Shown one piece after another: positions 10,505 through 19,645 of a stretch of DNA of 64,000 nucleotides. The notes under the pieces were generated by a model that was not told where the DNA came from, ran no database searches, and worked only from the letters and a program-made list of their open reading frames with translations. The stretch comes from Bacillus sp. NEB1478. Its GTDB lineage: Bacteria > Bacillota > Bacilli > Bacillales > Fictibacillaceae. Both the position numbers and the translations under genes were made by a program. The stretch lies in the NCBI RefSeq assembly GCF_031582965.1, contig NZ_CP134049.1:1922001-1986000 (forward strand), given 5' to 3'. Position 1 is the stretch's first letter. Each line of letters begins with the position of its first letter.

Positions 10505-11395
10505 CTAGTTCTTTATAAAATTATAGCAAACAAAGGATTCCGTTTTCTGAAAACCCTCTTGTTCGTAGAGTTTAGCAGCTTGATCATTATCGGCATTTAC
10601 ACACAAAAATCCTTTTTCTAAGCCTTTTTCTTTCCCATAAGCCAAACAAGTTCTTAACAGTTGACGGCCAAGACCTTTACCTTGGTACTTTGGAATTATC
10701 GCTAAAGTATTTACAGTAGCATAATGACTTCCGTTGAAAAAATCTTTACCTGTTCGAACGACGCCGATTGGTTCACATTTGTGATAAAGAAGAAATATCC
10801 CATCTTCTAAGTAATCATCCCAATTTTGCATTTGTGCAGCTGTTTTAGGTGACATTGGAGTGAAACCGATAAGCTGTTTAAATCCTTCATTCCTCACTTT
10901 GCAAAAAATAGATTCATCTCTTCCGAATCTAAAGGTTTTTAAGGAATAATCTTCAGGAAAGATTGGAGGCAATAAAGTTAAATCGTCTCTTTCTAAGACA
11001 AATACATACCTTTCGATTTCAAAGCCGATAATTTTATAAGATTCATGTAATTTAATATGTTCTTCTTTTACAAATGCATAAATATAATCGCCAGCTTGAA
11101 GGTTGTTCATTATTTTATCTAATAAATGCTGATATATTTTTTGTTCGGATTTTTCACAAAAAAAGATGCGGAATCGAGCTTTTTTAGTAATTATATAGTC
11201 ATGATCCAGAATTAATGAAACCGCACCAATAATCAGATTATCAGAATCCCTGATCACATATGCTGCTTCTTTCTCTGGACAGAACAACTCGAGTTCCTTG
11301 TCACTGAGATAAGAATCATCTAAATGGTTACGATGTTTTTTACAAAACAAAAGAAAATCCTTTTTGGTTGAGTCTGTTATCAGTTCGGTTTTCAT
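10505..11395 (-). CDS. GNAT family N-acetyltransferase
   Basis: This 296-residue protein has a C-terminal GNAT domain (residues about 150-296) with the acetyl-CoA loop QGKGLGRQLL and the NADNDQAAKLYEQEGF segment typical of the fold's last helices. The N-terminal half resembles a second, degenerate GNAT domain. The substrate cannot be told from sequence. The start at 11395 is preferred over an ATG two codons earlier because that ATG directly abuts the GGGGGAA ribosome site. It stands alone between two terminators. Confidence 0.8.
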   Translation of the reverse strand: MKTELITDSTKKDFLLFCKKHRNHLDDSYLSDKELELFCPEKEAAYVIRDSDNLIIGAVSLILDHDYIITKKARFRIFFCEKSEQKIYQHLLDKIMNNLQAGDYIYAFVKEEHIKLHESYKIIGFEIERYVFVLERDDLTLLPPIFPEDYSLKTFRFGRDESIFCKVRNEGFKQLIGFTPMSPKTAAQMQNWDDYLEDGIFLLYHKCEPIGVVRTGKDFFNGSHYATVNTLAIIPKYQGKGLGRQLLRTCLAYGKEKGLEKGFLCVNADNDQAAKLYEQEGFQKTESFVCYNFIKN

Positions 11396-11530
11396 GTACA
11401 TTCCCCCAGTTAATTAACAAATCAGCAGCATATTTTATAATCAAATTGAGATCATTATCATTTTATAGAAGCCTCCTTGTTAATAACCTAAAGTTATTAT
11501 AATGAATATTTTGAAAAAACAACACAAAAA

Positions 11531-11554
11531 AAGATGTGTTATTCATCACATCTT
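11531..11554 (-). terminator. Intrinsic terminator
   Basis: AAGATGTG and CACATCTT form the stem, and an A-run immediately upstream on the plus strand gives a U-tract for the minus-strand gene ending at 11561. Confidence 0.75.
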
Positions 11555-11560
11555 CTTTCT

Positions 11561-12067
11561 TTAATAACCTTTCCATTCAATTTTTCCACATTTATTATCT
11601 AAGTCTAATTCAATATCGAAATCGTGTTTTTCATAAAAATGAACGAGTCTATCTACATGATCCCAGTCCCGCTTTGCAATATCACCTTTAATGACTGGAA
11701 CGTTATTATCTGCAGCAGTTTCTTTCAAGTATTGCATACAAATGGAACCATATCCTTTGTTTGATGGACCTTTAATATCTCCTATGTGAAGAGTGCGGTC
11801 ATCTTTATAAATAGCATCAATTGAAAAATCCCATCCATCATATCTTGATTCACAGTCGTTCAGCATGATTTTGCATTGATCTAATTCTTCTGTTTTATAA
11901 ACGATGACAAGATTATCTTCTTTTGTTTGGTCTACGCCAATCACATCGAAGTCTTTTGCGATTTGTTTCATGTCATTTTGCATTCTCAATAATTGAAAAT
12001 CAAGTTCATTCCGATCGAGTTTCTGATCATCTTCTTTTTCAAGACCAAGTAATAGCAACGATCCCAT
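11561..12067 (-). CDS. GNAT-like protein of unknown substrate
   Basis: The 168-residue acidic protein carries a C-terminal stretch (IGDIKGPSNKGYGSICMQYL, then HFYEKHDFDIELD) that resembles the cofactor loop and final strand-helix of acetyltransferases, but the glycine loop is not canonical. The first 60 residues look like a coiled-coil lead-in. The ATG at 12067 follows AAGGGGG directly with almost no spacing; a TTG three codons later has better spacing, so the start is uncertain. No operon partner is evident. Confidence 0.6.
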   Translation of the reverse strand: MGSLLLLGLEKEDDQKLDRNELDFQLLRMQNDMKQIAKDFDVIGVDQTKEDNLVIVYKTEELDQCKIMLNDCESRYDGWDFSIDAIYKDDRTLHIGDIKGPSNKGYGSICMQYLKETAADNNVPVIKGDIAKRDWDHVDRLVHFYEKHDFDIELDLDNKCGKIEWKGY

Positions 12068-12153
12068 CCCCCTTAAAACAAATTACTGAATCACACAGTT
12101 TTCCATTTTACTAAAGGGAAATGAAGATATCAAATGAAACTTTTTACCAATTT

Positions 12154-13413
12154 TTATAATGTGATAATATGGAATGATGTTTGCCTTTCCGTTAAGTAAT
12201 GCATTTTATCACCCTTAAAACAAACCGATTCTTCCAAGTAAATAGGGATATCTTGCTGCCATTCAGATATATACGTACGAATGTTAAACTCTAAAGCATA
12301 ACAAGTATTATTTTGAATAGTTAATTCCCCTTTAACTGGGACTTCTTCTTGTTTATCGTATAAACCAATAATTGGTCCGGCAGCGTGACAATGGGATCCT
12401 ATAGGATGAGAGTAAAGCATCGCCTTAATTCCTTTATCTTCAGCTTTTTTCATCACATTTTTGAATAATTGATTTCCGCTCATTCCTGTTTTGCAAGTTT
12501 CAAAAAATAAATCTTCAAAGTCATTCCCAATTTGCAGCGCTTTATTTAAGCCTTCTGGTATATCGGTTTCATTTGGTTGTAAAACATATGCTAATTGCTG
12601 CGTATCTGTACATAAACCTAAGTATTCTATACCAAAATCCAAGTGAACGATATCCCCAGGAAGAATAGTACCTGTTATACGGTCAGCTTCTGCGTGTTTT
12701 CTTTGAATATCAACTGTGGGATAAAAAGAAGTTTTTAAGCCAAGATCTAACACTTTCTGCCTAATCCAGCTCACAACATCGTTTGTAGTTGTAACATGTG
12801 GTTTGATTACTTCTTTTGAAAGAGTCATTTTTACAATAGATTGAGTGATATTCGCCAAATCTTTGTACTTATCGAGTTCTGATTCTGTTCTAAGCTGTAG
12901 CCAGTCGAGTGCAATCGATTCTGATGAGATTATTTTCTTTGCATGAACACGACCGATCGTATTTAAAAGTGTTTCATAAAAAGAATGACTTAAACCATCA
13001 CAAAATGCATAATGAGAAGATTTATTGACGGCAATGTTATCGGGAGAATAGGAATCCATTATTTCACGCAGCGCTTCGAACGCGCTCTCTCCAGTTTTGA
13101 TTGGAAAACATGTATAAAATGGTTCAAATTCTTTATTGGGATGAATAACAAAGCGGTTAATTTCTCCTTTCTTATCCTTAACAAATACAAAAATCGTTAA
13201 TCTTCTTGAACTGTCGATGGCCGAAGGGAAAAATGTTAGTCCAATGGGATCTTCATTATATTCTCTGCCTATTGTAATCCACATATCTAGCCCGTGTTTT
13301 TGCATTAATGAAGGCAGCAATAATTGCAGTCTGTTCAAAAGCCATTGATCCTTGAGTTTGTCTCTTTCTGCAAGTGTCAGTATGGTGATATGGTTAATGG
13401 TTTCTACTTTCAT
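12154..13413 (-). CDS. M24 family metallopeptidase (Xaa-Pro peptidase-like)
   Basis: This 419-residue protein has the creatinase-like N-terminal domain and a C-terminal pita-bread domain of the M24 peptidases. Likely metal ligands are the aspartates in HLDFGIEY and CTDTQ, the histidine region SHPIGSHCH, and the glutamates in ALEFNI and EESVCF, so it is probably active. The family removes amino acids before proline or acts on related bonds; the exact substrate is not clear. The ATG at 13413 has GAGGAAG upstream with proper spacing, whereas an in-frame GTG three codons earlier abuts that site. Confidence 0.85.
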   Translation of the reverse strand: MKVETINHITILTLAERDKLKDQWLLNRLQLLLPSLMQKHGLDMWITIGREYNEDPIGLTFFPSAIDSSRRLTIFVFVKDKKGEINRFVIHPNKEFEPFYTCFPIKTGESAFEALREIMDSYSPDNIAVNKSSHYAFCDGLSHSFYETLLNTIGRVHAKKIISSESIALDWLQLRTESELDKYKDLANITQSIVKMTLSKEVIKPHVTTTNDVVSWIRQKVLDLGLKTSFYPTVDIQRKHAEADRITGTILPGDIVHLDFGIEYLGLCTDTQQLAYVLQPNETDIPEGLNKALQIGNDFEDLFFETCKTGMSGNQLFKNVMKKAEDKGIKAMLYSHPIGSHCHAAGPIIGLYDKQEEVPVKGELTIQNNTCYALEFNIRTYISEWQQDIPIYLEESVCFKGDKMHYLTERQTSFHIITL

Positions 13414-13543
13414 AAGTAACACTTCCTCTGTTTCACATTTTCTAATTTAACTTTTCTATTTTATACTTCCAAACTCCTTCATGGTCTTGATTGATCTTCA
13501 AAAGCATATGAATAGGAGGACAACGTGTACAAGGAGATGCATC

Positions 13544-14872
13544 ATGAAACTATTCTTTCGTGGAGTTTTATTACTCGCAGCTGCTGCACTTATTGGTGAA
13601 AGTTTGGAACTATTAGTAAATATAATTCTTGCTAAACAGCTTGGAGAACATGGATTGGGACACTATATGTCGATCTTTCCAACGGTAATATTGATCATTA
13701 TTATAGCTAGCCTGGAGTTGCCTATTTCCATTTCAAAATTTATTGCGGAAAAGGACGAAAAACTGCATTATAGTATGTTAAAACACGCAACAGCTTTAAC
13801 GGTTATCATCACTATAGCAATGGTTGCAATCGCGATAATAGTGCTTCCTTTTGTTTCTGTTTTTAACAGTTACCATCCCTTGGTAAGATGGTTAATGGTA
13901 GCTCTCATTCCTATGATATCTTTCACATCTATTGCACGAGGGTATTTTATGGGAAAGCAGCAAATGGGGAAACTGGCTATTTCAAACCTTTTTCGAAAAT
14001 TTGCTCAACTAATCTTATTAACAGCAATTTATCAGCTATTTTCATTTGATAAAGAGACAGCAATCTTAATTGCGTTAGCAACTTTCGTTGGAAGTGAATT
14101 TATAGTTCTTGTCTATTTGTTTACTGCTTATTGGCTTCAGTATGGAAAGATGAAATCTAAGACGAACCAAATGATGAGCAGCCGAGTAGTCACTAAAAGC
14201 TTAATGGCGGTTACCGTACCAACAACCGGACTTCGTCTTTTCCACGCTGTTACAAATGCGGTTCAGCCATTCCTTATCAAATATGCTCTATCAGCTACAG
14301 GTTTGTCTGATGTAGCGGCTACTGAACAATTTGGATTATTAGCAGGTGTAGCAATTGCGATTGGTTTTTTTCCAGCATTTATTGCACATTCACTACTTGT
14401 TGTATTAATTCCAACTGTCTCGGAAGCTACTGCTAAAAAAGACGTTGAAAAATTAAAGATACTGCTTAGGAGAGTCATGTGGATTACGGCTGCTTATGGA
14501 TTCCCTGTTGTTATTTTTTTTCTTTTATTTTCTGAAAAGTTAACAATACTTTTCTTTCATTCTTCATCTGCAGCTACTTATTTGGAATTACTTTGGCCGA
14601 GCTTTTTATTTACCTTCTTTTTAATCCCGTTGCAAGCTTATTTAATTGGTCTTGGTTTAATTAACACTGCGTTTATTCAATCGGTTTGGTCGACGTTAAT
14701 TTCATTCAGTCTCATGTATTTTTTAGGCTCACGTCCATCATTTGGTATGCACGGCATTATTATTGGAATGAATGCGGGATCTGTTTTATTGATGCTGCTC
14801 CATTATTTATCTGTATGTAAAGCGATTGGAATTACAACCTGGCTGGGGCCCAAAAATGAATTTCATTATTAA
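13544..14872 (+). CDS. Polysaccharide flippase-like membrane protein (SpoVB/YkvU-like)
   Basis: The 442-residue protein is almost wholly hydrophobic, with about 12 membrane segments, and belongs to the MOP superfamily that includes lipid-linked sugar flippases and the sporulation proteins SpoVB and YkvU. The opening MKLFFRGVLLLAAAALIGES and the RGYFMGKQQM segment are typical. The length fits YkvU better than the roughly 520-540-residue SpoVB or YtgP. The start at 13544 has AAGGAGATG upstream. A role in cell wall or spore envelope assembly is inferred by family. Confidence 0.8.
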   Translation: MKLFFRGVLLLAAAALIGESLELLVNIILAKQLGEHGLGHYMSIFPTVILIIIIASLELPISISKFIAEKDEKLHYSMLKHATALTVIITIAMVAIAIIVLPFVSVFNSYHPLVRWLMVALIPMISFTSIARGYFMGKQQMGKLAISNLFRKFAQLILLTAIYQLFSFDKETAILIALATFVGSEFIVLVYLFTAYWLQYGKMKSKTNQMMSSRVVTKSLMAVTVPTTGLRLFHAVTNAVQPFLIKYALSATGLSDVAATEQFGLLAGVAIAIGFFPAFIAHSLLVVLIPTVSEATAKKDVEKLKILLRRVMWITAAYGFPVVIFFLLFSEKLTILFFHSSSAATYLELLWPSFLFTFFLIPLQAYLIGLGLINTAFIQSVWSTLISFSLMYFLGSRPSFGMHGIIIGMNAGSVLLMLLHYLSVCKAIGITTWLGPKNEFHY

Positions 14873-14873
14873 A

Positions 14874-14905
14874 AAACTGGCTTAGCATGTTTGCTTGGCC
14901 AGTTT
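14874..14905. terminator. Bidirectional terminator
   Basis: AAACTGGC and GCCAGTTT form a stem between the convergent flippase-like gene and the gene ending at 14914, with A-rich and T-rich flanks on either side. Confidence 0.75.
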
Positions 14906-14913
14906 CGTTTGTT

Positions 14914-15357
14914 TTATGAATTTATTTGCTGTCTTTGAGCGAGAATTGCACGAAAATTAAAACGCTGATGTTTGTCATTTTTTATAAACATCCATTGTTC
15001 TGGCACTCTGGATTGTAGAAAACGAAGCTGATTCTCATTCAAAGTAAGCTGTACACTTGACTCATCCATCGAAAAATCCTGATTTTCAACAAAGGAAAAT
15101 TTTGTTCGTATTAAATTCACCAATCCCCTGATGGTTATAAATTTATAGGTATATCCTTCATGAATGGCTTCAATTATTGATTCCCAATGATCTTCAGCAT
15201 ACTGAAACAAATACAACCAGCTCGTTTCTGCCTTCTCGATATGTTTTAATGCTTGTAAATCATGGTTTCGTAACACTTCAATTAATTTGTCACCTTCAAC
15301 GCCACCGGCCATCGCTGATTCCAAATGCAGACCTGCAGGCATAGATAATTTTATCAA
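14914..15357 (-). CDS. Conserved-looking protein of unknown function
   Basis: I do not recognise this 147-residue protein. It is soluble and mixed in charge, with a helical centre (SWLYLFQYAEDHWESIIEAIHEGY) and a Gln/Arg-rich end. It most likely starts at TTG 15357, where GGGGGAA lies at good spacing; ATG 15339 is an alternative but has no ribosome site. It follows the ABC exporter genes in the same direction at about 130 bp, without an obvious terminator between, so cotranscription is possible. Confidence 0.6.
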   Translation of the reverse strand: MIKLSMPAGLHLESAMAGGVEGDKLIEVLRNHDLQALKHIEKAETSWLYLFQYAEDHWESIIEAIHEGYTYKFITIRGLVNLIRTKFSFVENQDFSMDESSVQLTLNENQLRFLQSRVPEQWMFIKNDKHQRFNFRAILAQRQQINS

Positions 15358-15486
15358 TTAAATTCCCCCATTCTTAAATCAAATCTATTCATGATATTTA
15401 TATATGATGTTAGGAATGTGACGTTTTCGTTGTTCTCCAAATAATAAAAATTATGAACAATACGACTACGGAAAAACTTTTTTTAT

Positions 15487-17265
15487 TTAATTGCTAAAAG
15501 CTTGGGTTCCAATTTCGGCTTCGCGTTTAAATAAACGACTATAGACACCATTCTCTGATTCCAGAAGCATGTCATGATTACCTTCTTCGATCATTTTTCC
15601 GTTTTCAATAACAACAATTCGATTTGCAGCAAGGACAGTAGAAAGTCTATGTGAAATGATAAAGACGGTTTGTTTTGACTTTCTGTTACTAATAGCTTGA
15701 TTCACTTGCACTTCAGTGATGGGATCGAGTGCAGAACTAGCTTCGTCCAGCACTAAAATAGATGCATCTTTTACAAGTGCTCTTGCAAGTGATAACCTTT
15801 GCTTTTGACCACCAGATAATAAGCTTCCCCTCTCCCCTACTGAGGTGTTTAATCCATCGGGCAAGGATTGAATGAATTCACCTAATCCGCTGTCAAAAAC
15901 GGCACTTAACAGTTCTTCATCAGTAGCCTCAGGTTTAGCGATCCTTAAATTATCAGCAAGAGTACCATTCCTAAGCTGTACATCTTGTGAAACGATTGCG
16001 ATTTGAGAGCGGAGCCAACCGGCATCAATTGTGGAAATATCAACACCGTCTAAATGTATCGAACCACAGTCTGGCTCATAAAAACGCAGCAGCAAGTCTA
16101 CTATTGTGGACTTTCCAGATCCGCTAGGTCCAACAAGAGCAATCGCTTCTCCAGATTTTACGGAAAAAGACAAACCTTTTAAGACTTTTTCATCTTTTTC
16201 GGGATAACCAAATGAAACGTTTTTTAATTCGATTGAACCATCAAGTTCAGGCAAGATAATTCCTTTTTCTGTTTCAGCTTGTGATGTCTTTTCGCTTAAT
16301 AAAAGTTCAGAGCGATCAAGAGCAGGACCAGTTCTTCTTACGGAAAGCCAGTTTCGAAGCATTCTTTGCATTTCATTTGCAGCTATCGCTACAAGTCCTG
16401 CTGCAGTAAGCATCTCACCCGTTGATAATTTGTTGTTCCAGATTAGATAGGCACTAAGACCATAAACTACAGCTAATGCAAGACCGTTATAGCTTCCAAT
16501 AACTACGATTGATTGCATACGTGCTTTTAATTCATAACGAGATTCTTTTATAAAAGATCTGCGTATTTCTGCTACGCTTTCAACTTCTCCATCGGATACA
16601 CCGAGGACACGTGAGAGATGAATTCCAGTTACAGATTCGCGTAATCTTTCTAAATAACGGGAAGCTTCTTTTCTGGCATTCGCTGAAGCTTGCCGTGTTC
16701 TTTGTCCAACTGCATTTGATGTTAAGTAGAATATGATCCCTAAAACAACACTCGTAATCATGAGATAAGGATGAATCCACAAAAGTACAAAACTATAAAG
16801 AACGACCCCTTGAACGGAAGCCATAAATGTTGAGCCTTCCCATGCAAGGAAATTATGCAGCGTGTCTGGATCATCAGATACCCTGGCCATCATTTCACCA
16901 GATTGATTGTTTTGGTAAAACGAAAATGGAAGTAACTGAAGATGTTTAAATAACCGCAATTTCTGCCAGTTCGTAACGGTTTTTGCCACTTGATGGCAAA
17001 AGTATTCATCAATTACCATCAGTATTAAATCCGCAACTGCAGCAAATATGAGCAGCCACATCAGACCCCATAATAGTTTGTTAGATTCGTCAGGTAAGAT
17101 TGTATCAATAAGCCAGCCCATTGCAAGTGTAGGAATAAGGGCTGAAAACACTTGGCTGATTGCTATTACGAACGCATCTGCGAAAACCCAGTTCTTATGA
17201 GGTTTTAAAAAGGCAAGAACGCGTCTGCCGTCACGGTTTTTTTGCTTTACAGCAGCTTGGTTCAT
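15487..17265 (-). CDS. ABC exporter half-transporter, second subunit
   Basis: This 592-residue protein fuses six membrane segments (residues about 20-310) to an ATPase domain. The ATPase has Walker A GPSGSGKST, signature LLSGGQKQR, Walker B SILVLDEASSALD and switch HRLS, all intact. It overlaps the upstream half-transporter by four bases (ATGA), so the two probably form a heterodimeric exporter of the BmrCD/YknUV type. The substrate is unknown; drugs, lipids or peptides are all possible. Confidence 0.88.
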   Translation of the reverse strand: MNQAAVKQKNRDGRRVLAFLKPHKNWVFADAFVIAISQVFSALIPTLAMGWLIDTILPDESNKLLWGLMWLLIFAAVADLILMVIDEYFCHQVAKTVTNWQKLRLFKHLQLLPFSFYQNNQSGEMMARVSDDPDTLHNFLAWEGSTFMASVQGVVLYSFVLLWIHPYLMITSVVLGIIFYLTSNAVGQRTRQASANARKEASRYLERLRESVTGIHLSRVLGVSDGEVESVAEIRRSFIKESRYELKARMQSIVVIGSYNGLALAVVYGLSAYLIWNNKLSTGEMLTAAGLVAIAANEMQRMLRNWLSVRRTGPALDRSELLLSEKTSQAETEKGIILPELDGSIELKNVSFGYPEKDEKVLKGLSFSVKSGEAIALVGPSGSGKSTIVDLLLRFYEPDCGSIHLDGVDISTIDAGWLRSQIAIVSQDVQLRNGTLADNLRIAKPEATDEELLSAVFDSGLGEFIQSLPDGLNTSVGERGSLLSGGQKQRLSLARALVKDASILVLDEASSALDPITEVQVNQAISNRKSKQTVFIISHRLSTVLAANRIVVIENGKMIEEGNHDMLLESENGVYSRLFKREAEIGTQAFSN

Positions 17266-19001
17266 ATCGCTCTCTCCTTTTCTAATTCACTGTACTGTGC
17301 CATATAAAGCTGATAATACTGACCTTTTAATGCTAATAATTCATCATGAGTACCTTCTTCTGCCACAACACCTTTATCCAGAAGCAAAATTTTGTCTGCA
17401 TCTCTGACAGTTACGAGGCGATGTGCAATCGTAATCGTTGTTCTTCCAGGAATTAGTGTTTCTAATGCAGATTGAACTCTCTCTTCTGTTTCGCCATCAA
17501 GTGATGACGTGGCTTCATCAAAAATTAAAAGTGCAGGATGGCGAAGAATTGCACGAGCCAACGCAACCCGCTGACGTTGTCCGCCAGATAGTTTCAAACC
17601 TCTTTCACCAACAATGGTTTCATAACCTTCAGGAAGATCCTTAATGAAATCTGTTAACCCAGCTGCTTCGCAAGCCTGCTCTAATTCTACTTGTGATGCA
17701 TCTTTTCTTCCATATAATAGATTCATACGAAGTGTGTTGTTTAACAAGAATGTTTCTTGAGATACAACACCAACCTGCTGTCTAAAAGAGTTTCTGTTGT
17801 ATGCAAATAAGTTTTGGTTATCAATTTCAATGCTTCCTTTTTCAGGTTCGTATAAGCCTAATAGCAGCTGAATAAGTGTAGACTTACCTCCCCCGCTTGT
17901 GCCAACGATCCCGATATGCTGGCCAGCGTGCATATTTAAGGAAACTCCTTTTAAAACATATTCTTCTTTATCAGGGTATCGGAACCAGAGATCCTCAACT
18001 TTAATATCGCCGCGAATATTCCCCATTTTAGGGAGATCTTCCTCATGTTCTATTGGTAGATCAAAATATTCATAAATTCGCTGAAGAGCTGGAATAGCTT
18101 GTTGAATGACAAGCGCATTTTCGGCTAAAGATCGAATTGGGAAAAACATAGTTGGAATAAAACCTAGACAAGCAACTAGCGTACCTACTGAGATCGTATT
18201 GTTCCAGACAGCAAGACCTCCGACTACCATGACCACTCCCGGAGTAGCGATATTAAATAAGTTGCCAAGCCGCCAGTTCACCTTTCCGATTAAAGCTGCA
18301 CGAATGGAATAATTCTTCCAAGCTGTAAGTTTTTTATCTTGTGTATGTACTTCGCGCTCTTGTGTTTGGAAAGTACGAACGAGTCTTGCAGATTCAATGC
18401 TTTCCTGCAGATGGTGATAAATATCTGCATTCATATCACGCTGAACAGCACTCATTTTTCTCATTGTGTGGCCTAATTTAAAAGACGGATAAAGATAAAT
18501 GGCAAATACAGCAAACATGACGATTGCAACTGGCCAATATAGAGCAAATACCGCAATAAAGGCAGCAACAGCACTCACTACTTGCTGAACAAAACGCGGC
18601 ACAACCGTGTTGTTTAAGTTTTGAACTGCTTCAACATCGTGAGTGAGCCGGTAAAGCATATCTCCACGAGGTGTTGTCGTAAAGAATGACATTGGTGTTT
18701 TGTGTAAGCGTCCAAATGCTCTTAATTGCATATCTGTAATAACATCGAGTCCGATTTGGACTTGAATAAATTCTTGCAGAGCTTCAAATACAATTTTAAA
18801 TAGAAATGCAAAAAATACACCCGCAACCAACCAGCCGATCATTTCAGTCATTTTATTGGGAAGAATATCGTCAACTAGTTTACCTGCAAGTATTGGCGGT
18901 ATTACGGTGAATACTCCACCGATCAACGAACATCCAAATGCTAGCAGAAGCCCCCTCCAATAAGGTTTAAAATGCTTAAGCGTCACTGATAACAGCTTCA
19001 T
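17262..19001 (-). CDS. ABC exporter half-transporter, first subunit
   Basis: This 579-residue protein has six N-terminal membrane segments and a C-terminal ATPase with Walker A GTSGGGKST, signature KLSGGQRQR, Walker B LLIFDEATSSLD and HRL switch. Both subunits keep the catalytic glutamate after Walker B, so the pair may have two active ATP sites, unlike exporters with one degenerate site. The start at 19001 was chosen for the GAGGGGGAA ribosome site; an in-frame GTG/ATG eight codons upstream has none. It is the promoter-proximal gene of the pair. Confidence 0.88.
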   Translation of the reverse strand: MKLLSVTLKHFKPYWRGLLLAFGCSLIGGVFTVIPPILAGKLVDDILPNKMTEMIGWLVAGVFFAFLFKIVFEALQEFIQVQIGLDVITDMQLRAFGRLHKTPMSFFTTTPRGDMLYRLTHDVEAVQNLNNTVVPRFVQQVVSAVAAFIAVFALYWPVAIVMFAVFAIYLYPSFKLGHTMRKMSAVQRDMNADIYHHLQESIESARLVRTFQTQEREVHTQDKKLTAWKNYSIRAALIGKVNWRLGNLFNIATPGVVMVVGGLAVWNNTISVGTLVACLGFIPTMFFPIRSLAENALVIQQAIPALQRIYEYFDLPIEHEEDLPKMGNIRGDIKVEDLWFRYPDKEEYVLKGVSLNMHAGQHIGIVGTSGGGKSTLIQLLLGLYEPEKGSIEIDNQNLFAYNRNSFRQQVGVVSQETFLLNNTLRMNLLYGRKDASQVELEQACEAAGLTDFIKDLPEGYETIVGERGLKLSGGQRQRVALARAILRHPALLIFDEATSSLDGETEERVQSALETLIPGRTTITIAHRLVTVRDADKILLLDKGVVAEEGTHDELLALKGQYYQLYMAQYSELEKERAI

Positions 19002-19091
19002 ATTTAGTTCCCCCTCTCGCTCCAAGCACTTTATTTTATACTATTTTCACAAAATTTTCATTATTTTTACTTGTTATTTTTTCACAAATTA

Positions 19092-19139
19092 AGGGATAAA
19101 TTGAGAGGTGGGGTCTGACCCCTGACAATTTATTTCCCT
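19092..19139. repeat. REP-like palindromic element with GGGGTCTGACCCC core
   Basis: The palindromic core GGGGTCTGACCCC (19110-19122) is nested inside outer arms AGGGATAAATTG and CAATTTATTTCCCT, giving a roughly 48-bp imperfect hairpin. Similar GTCAGACCCC palindromes occur dispersed in many bacterial genomes, sometimes associated with REP-type transposases. No transposase is present here. Confidence 0.55.
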
Positions 19140-19400
19140 CGATATTATTTAGGATTAGTTCAGGCACTTTTACTCGGTTTATGTATTGGATTTTTCTTGT
19201 TTTAGATTAAGGGTTATTTCATATGATTATATTTCCTTTGGTTTTCGGGTGATGATTTAGAAATGGGATGTCACATGAGCTCGAGAATAAATTTTTCATT
19301 AAATATCGTTGTATTTGTATAAATGCATGGTAATCTCTTCTTTTTATTAGTAAGCTTGGGGTTTTTATGAGTTCCAGCTGTAAAAGATTATTTAAATTTC

Positions 19401-19510
19401 AAGTATTAAGTCTAATTTGAAATAATTAAGTCTCTTTTGATTAAATTAAGTCTCTTTTGATTAAATTAAGTCTCTTTTGATTAAATTAAGTCTCATTTTA
19501 ATTAATTAAG
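19401..19510. repeat. Tandem array, 20-bp unit, five to six copies
   Basis: Units of exactly 20 bp read (TT)AAATTAAGTCTCTTTTGA. Three or four copies are nearly identical (19421-19500) and both ends are degenerate (TCTAATTTGA at 19411, TTTTTCTACA at 19511). The array lies in the 640-bp gene-free stretch, just past the terminator region of the Rieske oxidoreductase gene. The rest of the gene-free stretch 19140-19400 shows nothing I can name. Confidence 0.85.
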
Positions 19511-19585
19511 TTTTTCTACAAATTTCGACAACCAGCTAAAAGAACATCAAAAATTCCGGATGGATAATTCAAGGTTCTTACTACA

Positions 19586-19636
19586 CAAAAAAACCTCAAA
19601 AGCTCGCTATGAAGCGGTCTTTCAAGGCTTTTATTA
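19586..19636 (-). terminator. Imperfect intrinsic terminator
   Basis: On the minus strand AAGCCTTGAAAGACCGCT pairs imperfectly with AGCGAGCTTTTGAGG and is followed by TTTTTTTG, as expected for the end of the Rieske oxidoreductase gene. Confidence 0.6.
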
Positions 19637-19645
19637 CAGTAATAT

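Noticed and set aside
19401..19510. Possible CRISPR array
   Set aside because: The units are contiguous with no unique spacers and no cas genes are present.
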